The notes beneath the pieces were generated by a model that was not told the DNA's origin, ran no database searches, and saw nothing but the letters and a program-made list of their open reading frames with translations. Positions 1-5,045 of a stretch of DNA of 5,045 bases are shown piece after piece. Both the position numbers and the translations under genes were made by a program. Source of the stretch: Candidatus Cloacimonadota bacterium. Lineage in GTDB: Bacteria > Cloacimonadota > Cloacimonadia > Cloacimonadales > Cloacimonadaceae. How positions within the stretch are numbered: the first letter of the stretch is position 1; each line of letters starts with the position of its first letter. The stretch covers positions 1 through 5,045 of the forward strand of contig JAAYQD010000121.1 in the NCBI GenBank assembly GCA_012519465.1, read 5' to 3'.

Positions 1-1606
1 GGAATTCATACCCGTCATCATCACTAATCTGCTTCTTCAGCACCAGATCCAACAGGATTTCCCGGATAAAATGCGGATTGCCTGCCGAACGCTTGTAGAT
101 GCTTTGGGATAAGCTGTCTGGCAATTGTGCCCCCAAAAGGCGGTTCATATATTCAACCGCTTCTTCCTCTTTCAGCATAGGCACATGAAGCAGGATCGTG
201 TTTTGGATCTGTTGGATTTTATTAAAGTCGTTGCAGGAGAGCACCACTAAGATGCGCTGTCTGACGATGGTTTGGGCTAAATAATTGATAAAATCTATGG
301 TGTGTCTGTGTACGTATTGGAAGTTGCGAACTATGAAAATCAGTGGTTTCTGGTTTGACAAATCGCCCAAGAGGTCTCTCACCGAGGCAAAGTCGTCCTT
401 CAATTCCTCTTGACTTTGGGTGATGCTCTTTGCCTGCTTCTCAGAATCGAAGAGGTAACTGCGGAATTTGTCCGAGATGTTTTTGAGGCTCTCAAAGCCC
501 TCTATTTCCTCCTCCGAGAGGGAACTGAGATACTCTTTGATGAGGGCAAAGAATGCCTCATGATCCCGCTTTGTGCAGCTGTAATCAAACAGGTAAAACT
601 CTCCGCCCAAGAGGTGGTAACGGAAGAGGGAGAGGATATTATCCTTGCCCAAGCCATCCCCGCCAATCACCGAGATAATCTTGCCATTGCCTTGGCGCAG
701 TGCAGGCAGATAATCCAAAAGCTGATGCGACAATTGCTCGCGAACGATGTAACTATTAAAACGCAGGGTATTTGCCATCGACCAGGATACAGAGAATGGA
801 TAGCTGCGTTGGGAGATGCGATTCACATAAGCTATCAGCTCTTTCCCACTGTGAAAGCGGTTGTCTGGATTGCGTTCCAAAAGCCTCAGTATCAGCTTTT
901 CCAATGCCAAGGGGATATCAGGATTGAGCTCTGAGGGGAAAATGGGGATAAAGTATTGCTGGCTGCCGCTCATCAAAGCGGAAATCTGGTCCAGGCTGAT
1001 GGGGAAGGTTCCTGTACAAATCTTATATAGAATTACTCCCAAAGAATAAAAGTCGCTCTCCGGAGTGGCACCTTCACCCAAATAAACCTCCGGAGCGATA
1101 TAGGGCAGAGTTCCACTCACCAGGTGGTTTTCCTTCTCAAAATCTATCTTGGAAAAACCGTAATCGATGAGCTCAACCTCCATTTTCCTGCCACTAAAAC
1201 GATAAAGCACGTTTTCCAGCTTCAGATCTTTGTGCAATATATTCTGTGTGTGCAAGGCGTGCAAAGCGTAGGCACACTGCACCACCAGGTTGTATATCTG
1301 ATCCACCCTGCCCTTGCTAAACTGGAAATTGACCAAAGAGCTGCCTTCAAAGAATTCGCTGATATAATAGATATGGTCTGCCACATGCCCAAAATCCTCT
1401 ATGTGGCTGAGGTTGGGATGATCGATCATCGTGATGCGATGCATCTCTTCCGCACTGAATTTGGCATAAAGATCTTCAGAGGAGATATAACGGAAAAGCT
1501 TGAGCGAATACAAGCGATCCGTACGTATATCCCTTACTTTATACACCTGAGCCCAGGTACCAGTTCCCAGGATCTCCAGCACTTCATATCTATGATCTAT
1601 ATACAT
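1..1606 (-). CDS. Ser/Thr protein kinase fused to a degenerate AAA/STAND-like ATPase domain (C-terminus off the left edge)
   Basis: Reading the minus strand from 1606 gives 535 uninterrupted codons that leave the window without a stop. Residues about 7-265 form a Hanks-type Ser/Thr kinase domain: glycine loop GTGTWAQVYK (14-23), ATP-anchoring Lys36 (YSLKLF), catalytic HKDLKLEN (125-132, Asp127, Asn132), metal-binding Asp148 in DYG (usual DFG), activation-segment end APE (171-173), Asp185 and Arg250. All core catalytic residues are present. A second domain follows (about 285 to the edge), resembling the AAA_16 module of PknK-type kinases: a P-loop-like GGDGLGKD (315-322), a Walker B-position strand IFIVRNFQ (423-430) and AGNPHFIREIL (508-518). 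Walker A lacks its Ser/Thr and Walker B lacks both acids, so ATP hydrolysis there is doubtful. No signal peptide or membrane helix is seen, so it is probably a cytoplasmic signalling protein. Relatives often exceed 1,000 residues with TPR or sensor tails, so much may be missing. An ATG at 1621, five codons upstream, is also in frame, but the one at 1606 has a Shine-Dalgarno. Substrate and signal are unknown. Confidence 0.9.
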   Translation of the reverse strand, partial: MYIDHRYEVLEILGTGTWAQVYKVRDIRTDRLYSLKLFRYISSEDLYAKFSAEEMHRITMIDHPNLSHIEDFGHVADHIYYISEFFEGSSLVNFQFSKGRVDQIYNLVVQCAYALHALHTQNILHKDLKLENVLYRFSGRKMEVELIDYGFSKIDFEKENHLVSGTLPYIAPEVYLGEGATPESDFYSLGVILYKICTGTFPISLDQISALMSGSQQYFIPIFPSELNPDIPLALEKLILRLLERNPDNRFHSGKELIAYVNRISQRSYPFSVSWSMANTLRFNSYIVREQLSHQLLDYLPALRQGNGKIISVIGGDGLGKDNILSLFRYHLLGGEFYLFDYSCTKRDHEAFFALIKEYLSSLSEEEIEGFESLKNISDKFRSYLFDSEKQAKSITQSQEELKDDFASVRDLLGDLSNQKPLIFIVRNFQYVHRHTIDFINYLAQTIVRQRILVVLSCNDFNKIQQIQNTILLHVPMLKEEEAVEYMNRLLGAQLPDSLSQSIYKRSAGNPHFIREILLDLVLKKQISDDDGYEF

Positions 1607-1615
1607 TGCGGCAAT

Positions 1616-1619
1616 CTCC
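1616..1619 (-). promoter_or_regulatory. Ribosome binding site that decides the kinase start
   Basis: On the minus strand GGAG lies nine bases before the ATG at 1606. The alternative in-frame ATG at 1621 has only AT-rich sequence before it and no Shine-Dalgarno. The shorter protein begins MYIDHRYEVLEILGTG, a typical distance from a kinase N-terminus to its glycine loop. The 1606 start is therefore preferred, though not proven. Confidence 0.6.
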
Positions 1620-1628
1620 ATTTTAGCT

Positions 1629-1664
1629 ATTATGCTACAATTTTCGTCTATCTCTTGCTGTCAA
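1629..1664 (-). promoter_or_regulatory. Possible kinase promoter elements (weak)
   Basis: On the minus strand a perfect TTGACA lies at 1664-1659 and a CATAAT at 1634-1629. The gap is 24 bases, too long for a standard sigma-70 pair. With CATAAT as the -10, transcription would start near 1622 and give a leader of about 16 bases that includes the GGAG ribosome site, which is plausible. With TTGACA as the -35, only a poor -10 stands at normal spacing. Only one of the two hexamers is likely to be real. Confidence 0.25.
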
Positions 1665-1675
1665 CTACAATTTTC
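1635..1675. repeat. 11-base direct repeat upstream of the kinase gene
   Basis: CTACAATTTTC occurs at 1635-1645 and again, identically, at 1665-1675, a start-to-start distance of 30 bases (about three helical turns). Read towards the kinase it is GAAAATTGTAG. Such same-face spacing suits two copies of a DNA-binding site, or one site and one promoter element. The role is inferred from spacing only. Confidence 0.5.
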
Positions 1676-1770
1676 AGGTTTGTCATACCCTGATTTGTGT
1701 GAGATTAAAATATGGAGGCAAAATACCATGCTTTTGCATTGCCTTACAATCAGTTGCAGCCTGCTTTTTC

Positions 1771-1863
1771 CCACCTCTTGCCCATTAGCCACCCTTGTCT
1801 CTCCTTTGTCCAGACAAGGGTGAGACAAGGGTGGTACAAGGGTGGTTAATGGGCAAGGAGTGG
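1771..1863. repeat. 93-base imperfect hairpin (long inverted repeat)
   Basis: Positions 1771-1790 pair with 1863-1844 (one C/A mismatch at 1775/1859). Positions 1791-1801 then pair with 1832-1822 without a break, and 1803-1809 pair with 1820-1814, closed by the four-base loop CCAG at 1810-1813. The only large interruption is an 11-base bulge, 1833-1843, which is the length of one tandem unit in the right arm. In a plus-strand transcript three further non-Watson-Crick positions are G-U pairs (1788/1846, 1776/1858, 1805/1818). No T-run follows the stem in either direction, so it is not an intrinsic terminator. It could be a dispersed intergenic repeat (REP- or MITE-like), a structured RNA or a cruciform site. 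Confidence 0.8.
1813..1845 (+). repeat. Three tandem 11-base units in the right arm of the hairpin
   Basis: GACAAGGGTGA, GACAAGGGTGG and TACAAGGGTGG follow each other without a gap at 1813-1823, 1824-1834 and 1835-1845. The left arm carries only about two inverted copies (CCACCCTTGTC near 1789-1799 and a decayed CTCCTTTGTCC at 1801-1811). The arms thus differ by one unit, which explains the bulge. Slipped-strand gain or loss of a unit is the likely cause. Confidence 0.8.
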
Positions 1864-1930
1864 CAAGTCCTTGTATCCCATTGTTTTAGGCAGTGTATTT
1901 AATTATAGCAACAATTCCATTTATTATGGA

Positions 1931-1960
1931 TCACAGTTATATTATCTCTCTAAACTGTGA
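1931..1960. promoter_or_regulatory. Inverted repeat, possible operator
   Basis: TCACAGTT (1931-1938) and AACTGTGA (1953-1960) are perfect 8-base inverted copies separated by 14 bases. The half-site centres are 22 bases apart, about two helical turns, which suits a dimeric regulator. The half-sites contain TGTGA/TCACA as in CRP/FNR-family sites, but the orientation is reversed (TCACA first) and the gap is longer, so a CRP site is not claimed. It lies about 210 bases before hutU. A regulatory role is inference. Confidence 0.4.
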
Positions 1961-1970
1961 CCAATATTGG
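1961..1970. promoter_or_regulatory. Perfect 10-base palindrome next to the inverted repeat
   Basis: CCAATATTGG is its own reverse complement and starts at the base directly after the right half of the TCACAGTT/AACTGTGA repeat. It could be a separate operator or part of a compound site. No protein can be named from the sequence. Confidence 0.35.
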
Positions 1971-2045
1971 GTGATAAAAGTGAAGACCCATGTCAGGACA
2001 AGACATAATAATGGCAATATAATTCACCCATGCGGCTAATTTATC

Positions 2046-2076
2046 TTGACAGATAGTAAAGGGTCTGACATTGTAG
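2046..2076 (+). promoter_or_regulatory. Possible hutU promoter region (weak)
   Basis: A perfect TTGACA at 2046-2051 lies 121 bases before the hutU start. At 17-base spacing the -10 position reads CATTGT, a poor match. TTGTAG follows at 2071-2076, 19 bases after the TTGACA. The same pair, with 18 bases between, occurs on the other strand before the kinase. No better sigma-70 pair is evident nearer the gene. Confidence 0.25.
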
Positions 2077-2161
2077 AACAAAGCAAATATGTCTGCCAGC
2101 ATTGGGGATTGTATTGCAGCTAACCAGATGCTTGGCAATAAGTAAGATATTATTAGTTAAA

Positions 2162-2166
2162 GAGGA
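2162..2166 (+). promoter_or_regulatory. hutU ribosome binding site
   Basis: GAGGA ends six bases before the ATG at 2173 and nine before a second in-frame ATG at 2176. Spacing favours the first, though either would change the protein by one residue only. Confidence 0.75.
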
Positions 2167-2172
2167 TTATAG

Positions 2173-4191
2173 ATGATGCCTACACAAGGTCTTTACAAAG
2201 TTGGATTAAGCACACAATTGCCACCTGCTCCCGTGTTTGAAGCAGGTATTCGCCGAGCTCCCAATCGTGGCTTGGATTTGAGCCCTGCCGAAGTGAGGCT
2301 GGCTCTCAAAAATGCGCTCAGGTATATTCCCACCGAACTGCATGAAACCTTGGCTCCTGAATTCTTGCAAGAACTGCGGGAAAAGGGTAGGATTTATGGC
2401 TACCGCTATCGCCCTGAGGGTAAGATTTGGGGCAGACCCATCGATGATTATAAGGGAATAACCGCCGCCCGAGCCATGCAGGTGATGATAGATAACAACC
2501 TGGATTTTGATATCGCTTTATATCCCTATGAACTTGTCACTTATGGAGAGACGGGGCAGGTGTGCCAAAACTGGATGCAGTATCAGCTTTTGATGCAGTA
2601 TTTGCAGGTAATGACAGAAGAGCAGACTCTGGTGGTACAAAGCGGCCATCCCCTGGGGCTGTTTCCCTCATCCCCGGCTGCACCGCGGGTGATTTCCACC
2701 AATGGGCTGGTGATTGGCAAGTGGGATAATCCCGAAGAATTTAAGCGCCTCACCGCTTTGGGCGTGGCAAACTACGGTCAAATGACCGCTGGCGGCTGGA
2801 TGTATATAGGTCCGCAAGGCATCGTGCATGGCACCTATATCACGCTGCTAAATGCCGGGCGTAAGTATCTGGGCATTCCTGCAGATAAAGATTTGGCTGG
2901 AGTGCTGTTTATCTCCAGCGGTTTGGGCGGAATGAGCGGTGCACAATCCAAGGCCGTGGAGATTGCCGGTGGCATCGGTGTGATAGCTGAAGTGGATTAT
3001 AGCCGCATAGAAACCCGTCACAATCAAGGCTGGGTGGGGCGTGTATCCGATAAACCGGAAGAGATTTTCGCCTGGGTGGATGAATTCAGGCGTTCCAAAC
3101 AGTCCATATCGATTGCCTATCATGGCAACGTGGTGGACCTCCTGGAATATGTGGATCAACATAATATCCCCGTGGAGCTGTTGAGTGACCAGACCTCCTG
3201 TCATGCCGTTTATGAGGGTGGTTATACCCCAGCAGGTGTGAGCTTTGAAGAGGGACGCAGGCTGATCAGCCAGGATGTGGAGACCTTCAAGACCAAAGTT
3301 GATGAATCCCTGAAGCGCCACTACCGTGTGCTAAAGCGTCTCAGCGCCAAGGGAGCCCACTTTTGGGATTATGGCAACAGCTTTATGGCATCTGTGTTTG
3401 ATGCTGGAGAGAAGGAGATTTCCCGCAATGGCGTGGATACCAACGATGGCTTTATCTGGCCCTCCTATGTGGAAGATATCATGGGGCCAATGAGCTTTGA
3501 CTATGGTTATGGTCCATTCCGCTGGGTGTGCCTCAGCCGCAAGGATGAAGACCTTTATAAAACTGACGCCGCGGCGAAGGCTTTGATAGATCCCAACCGC
3601 AACTCCATGGATAGGGTTAACTACCATTGGATATCCAACGCCAAGGAAAACAAGCTGGTGGTGGGTACCAAGGCACGCATCCTGTATGCTGATGAGGAAG
3701 GGCGCGTGCGCATTGCCCTCAAATTTAATGAAATGATACGCAATAAAGAGATTGGTCCTGTGATCCTTGGCCGAGATCATCATGACGTTTCCGGCACGGA
3801 TTCTCCTTTCCGCGAAACTGCCAATATCCGTGATGGCAGCAATATGATGGCAGATATGGCTACGCATTGCTTTGCCGGCAACGTTGCCCGGGGCATGAGC
3901 CTGGTGGTGCTTTCCAATGGCGGCGGCGTGGGCATAGGACGCTCTGTGAATGGTGGCAATGGCATAGTATTGGACGGTTCCCAGCGGATGGATGAAGTGG
4001 TGAAGAGTGCCCTTTCTTGGGACGTGATGGGTGGCGTGGCTCGCAGAAGCTGGGCACGCAATCCCAATGCCATAGATACTGCATCGGCATGGAATGATGC
4101 GCATGCCGATATTGGAGCCATCACCATCCCCACACCCGTGGATGAAGCCTTGTTGGATGATGTGACCGCTAAGAATCCCGGAGATAAATGA
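2173..4191 (+). CDS. hutU: Urocanate hydratase (urocanase), long form
   Basis: This enzyme adds water to urocanate to give 4-imidazolone-5-propionate, the second step of histidine breakdown, using tightly bound NAD+ as an electrophile. It is cytoplasmic. The 672-residue product is complete. Family motifs in order are GETGQVCQNWMQY (125-137), GGWMYIGPQGIVHGTY (207-222), the NAD-binding loop SSGLGGMSGAQ (248-258), SDQTSCHAVYEGGYTPAG (338-355), DIMGPMSFDYGYGPFRW (435-451), GRDHHDVSGTDSPFRET (533-549) and NGGGVGIGRSVNGGNG (582-597). Classical bacterial HutU proteins are about 550-560 residues. This length and the HHDVSGTDSPFRET motif match the longer class that includes animal UROC1. At the place of the essential Cys410 of Pseudomonas putida HutU (ARICW) this protein reads ARILY, with Leu504. 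It overlaps the following gene, with which it probably forms an operon. No other hut gene is in view. Confidence 0.95.
   Translation: MMPTQGLYKVGLSTQLPPAPVFEAGIRRAPNRGLDLSPAEVRLALKNALRYIPTELHETLAPEFLQELREKGRIYGYRYRPEGKIWGRPIDDYKGITAARAMQVMIDNNLDFDIALYPYELVTYGETGQVCQNWMQYQLLMQYLQVMTEEQTLVVQSGHPLGLFPSSPAAPRVISTNGLVIGKWDNPEEFKRLTALGVANYGQMTAGGWMYIGPQGIVHGTYITLLNAGRKYLGIPADKDLAGVLFISSGLGGMSGAQSKAVEIAGGIGVIAEVDYSRIETRHNQGWVGRVSDKPEEIFAWVDEFRRSKQSISIAYHGNVVDLLEYVDQHNIPVELLSDQTSCHAVYEGGYTPAGVSFEEGRRLISQDVETFKTKVDESLKRHYRVLKRLSAKGAHFWDYGNSFMASVFDAGEKEISRNGVDTNDGFIWPSYVEDIMGPMSFDYGYGPFRWVCLSRKDEDLYKTDAAAKALIDPNRNSMDRVNYHWISNAKENKLVVGTKARILYADEEGRVRIALKFNEMIRNKEIGPVILGRDHHDVSGTDSPFRETANIRDGSNMMADMATHCFAGNVARGMSLVVLSNGGGVGIGRSVNGGNGIVLDGSQRMDEVVKSALSWDVMGGVARRSWARNPNAIDTASAWNDAHADIGAITIPTPVDEALLDDVTAKNPGDK
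4180..4183 (+). promoter_or_regulatory. Ribosome binding site of the uridylyltransferase gene, inside the end of hutU
   Basis: GGAG lies within the last codons of hutU, seven bases before the ATG at 4191 and four before the ATG at 4188. The seven-base gap favours 4191. With either start, ribosomes ending hutU translation sit on this site, so translational coupling is likely. Confidence 0.65.
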
Positions 4192-5045
4192 TGAGCAATC
4201 ACAGCCAAAAGTTCTCCAGAATGATGAAATCCGCAGGCATAGCCGAGCCCGTGATCCGCACCTTCCTCAGCTATTACGAGCGTTTGGTAAAGGGAGAAAA
4301 GGGCGTGTTGCCAGAGAGTGAGATTGGACCTCCTTCCGCAGACAAGATTGCCAAGTATGAGGAGATTGGGTCTTATCGCAGCTTGGCGATGCTCAAAAAG
4401 ATTGTGGTGATCAAGCTGAATGGCGGCTTGGGCACTTCCATGGGGCTCACCCGTGCCAAATCGCTATTGCCGGTGAAAGGCAATATGAACTTTTTGGACG
4501 TGATCACTCGGCAGATATTGGCAGCCAGGGCAAGCTCTGGGTATGATCTGCAGCTCTTGTTTATGAATAGCTATAATACCGAGGAAGATACCGTCCAATA
4601 CCTGCAAAAGTATCCCGATCTGGCAAGGCAAAACCTGCCTATCTCCTTTGTGCAAAACAGGTTCCCGCGGATTCGCCAGCAGGATCTAACCCCCTTTGAA
4701 GCGCAGGATAGCGCTCAGGTGTGGAACCCTCCCGGGCATGGGGATTTGTATACTGCTCTGGCGGCGGATGGTCTGTTGGATAAACTGATAGAAAGTGGCT
4801 ATCGTTATGCATTTGTATCCAATGCCGACAACCTGGGTGCCACCGTGGATACAGCAATTGCCGGCTGGATGGAAGAAAAGGGCGTGAACTTTCTGATGGA
4901 AGTGTGTGAACGCAGCGAGGTGGATAAAAAGGGTGGGCATCTTTGTGAAGATAAAGACGGCCAGCTGCTTTTGCGGGAAGTGGCTCAGACCCCTGTGGAA
5001 GATCAGGATAAGTTTCAAGACATATCATATTATAAATACTTCAAC
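4191..5045 (+). CDS. UTP--glucose-1-phosphate uridylyltransferase, eukaryotic-type UDPGP family (C-terminus off the right edge)
   Basis: The enzyme makes UDP-glucose and pyrophosphate from UTP and glucose-1-phosphate, supplying glycogen, polysaccharide and cell-envelope synthesis. It is cytoplasmic. The visible 285 residues carry the UDPGP-family signature: nucleotide loop LNGGLGTSMG (76-85), AKSLLPVK (89-96), MNSYNTEEDT (125-134), FPRI (158-161), WNPPGHGDLYTAL (178-190), FVSNADNLGATVD (208-220) and MEVCERSEVDKKGG (236-249). The cut falls in YKYFN, where relatives continue with FNTNNLW. LNGGLGTSMG separates it from UDP-N-acetylglucosamine pyrophosphorylases (LAGG.GTR type) and from the unrelated GalU type. 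Full members are about 450-500 residues, so roughly 60% is present. The start at 4191 overlaps the hutU stop by one base (TGATG). An ATG at 4188 would add one Met and a four-base overlap. A broader UDP-sugar pyrophosphorylase activity cannot be excluded. Confidence 0.92.
   Translation, partial: MSNHSQKFSRMMKSAGIAEPVIRTFLSYYERLVKGEKGVLPESEIGPPSADKIAKYEEIGSYRSLAMLKKIVVIKLNGGLGTSMGLTRAKSLLPVKGNMNFLDVITRQILAARASSGYDLQLLFMNSYNTEEDTVQYLQKYPDLARQNLPISFVQNRFPRIRQQDLTPFEAQDSAQVWNPPGHGDLYTALAADGLLDKLIESGYRYAFVSNADNLGATVDTAIAGWMEEKGVNFLMEVCERSEVDKKGGHLCEDKDGQLLLREVAQTPVEDQDKFQDISYYKYFN

Larger units (their letters stand above)
1622..2172. other. AT-rich divergent intergenic region without a convincing gene
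   Basis: About 550 bases separate the divergent kinase and hutU starts. Short open frames occur on both strands, but none has a Shine-Dalgarno, a recognisable protein motif or codon use like the neighbouring genes. The stretch holds the direct repeat, long hairpin, inverted repeat, palindrome and promoter-like hexamers listed separately. I see no tRNA, no riboswitch that I recognise and no intrinsic terminator. The leader before hutU is long (about 300 bases after the hairpin) and could contain regulatory RNA or operators. Confidence 0.75.

Noticed and set aside
410..934. 174-codon plus-strand open frame opposite the kinase gene
   Set aside because: It lies entirely inside the minus-strand kinase-ATPase frame, which has clear domain motifs. 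It has no Shine-Dalgarno and no recognisable motif.
1124..1693. 189-codon plus-strand open frame overlapping the kinase N-terminus
   Set aside because: It is antisense to the conserved kinase catalytic motifs and resembles no family I know, so it is a shadow of the real gene.
1771..1863. Hairpin as an intrinsic terminator
   Set aside because: Neither side has a T-run directly after the stem in the direction of transcription, and both flanking genes point away from it.
1771..1863. CRISPR-like repeat array
   Set aside because: The 11-base units are contiguous with no spacers and form one hairpin with the left arm.
1961..1970. CCAATATTGG as a CArG (MADS-box) element
   Set aside because: The match is exact, but the context is clearly bacterial, so only its palindromic nature is informative.
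1950..2138. 62-codon minus-strand open frame in the intergenic region
   Set aside because: No Shine-Dalgarno precedes its ATG, its sequence has no family features, and it covers the likely hutU promoter and operator region.
3331..4104. 257-codon minus-strand open frame and other long antisense frames within hutU
   Set aside because: hutU is conserved end to end. The antisense frames are rich in His, Ala and Ile from complementary codons and have no ribosome site.

Overview
The window holds three protein genes, two of them cut by the window edges. They lie around a roughly 550-base AT-rich divergent intergenic region. On the minus strand, a Ser/Thr protein kinase fused to an AAA-type ATPase-like domain runs leftwards from about 1606 and off the left edge with no stop. 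On the plus strand, a complete long-form urocanate hydratase gene (hutU, 672 codons) runs 2173-4191. It overlaps the start of a eukaryotic-type UTP--glucose-1-phosphate uridylyltransferase gene that runs off the right edge.

Intact, well-spaced Shine-Dalgarno sequences, short gene overlaps and the lack of introns show a bacterium. The long (UROC1-like) urocanase, the UDPGP-family (UGP2-like) pyrophosphorylase and a PknK-like kinase-ATPase fusion suggest an anaerobic, amino-acid-fermenting lineage of the Cloacimonadota/FCB type. That placement is an inference from gene content only. Histidine breakdown (urocanate to imidazolone propionate) and UDP-glucose supply are not one pathway, so the overlap of hutU and the uridylyltransferase gene is an unusual pairing. 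No hutH, hutI or formiminotransferase gene is visible.

The intergenic region (1622-2172) contains no convincing gene. From left to right it has an 11-base direct repeat and a TTGACA hexamer upstream of the kinase, then a 93-base near-complete hairpin (1771-1863) with three tandem 11-base units in its right arm. Next come an 8-base inverted repeat with a 14-base gap, a 10-base perfect palindrome touching it, and a second TTGACA hexamer before hutU.

The best candidates for something new are the long hairpin with its expanded right arm and the kinase's ATPase module. That module keeps its overall fold signature but has lost the Walker A Ser/Thr and both Walker B acidic residues, while the kinase domain looks fully catalytic.
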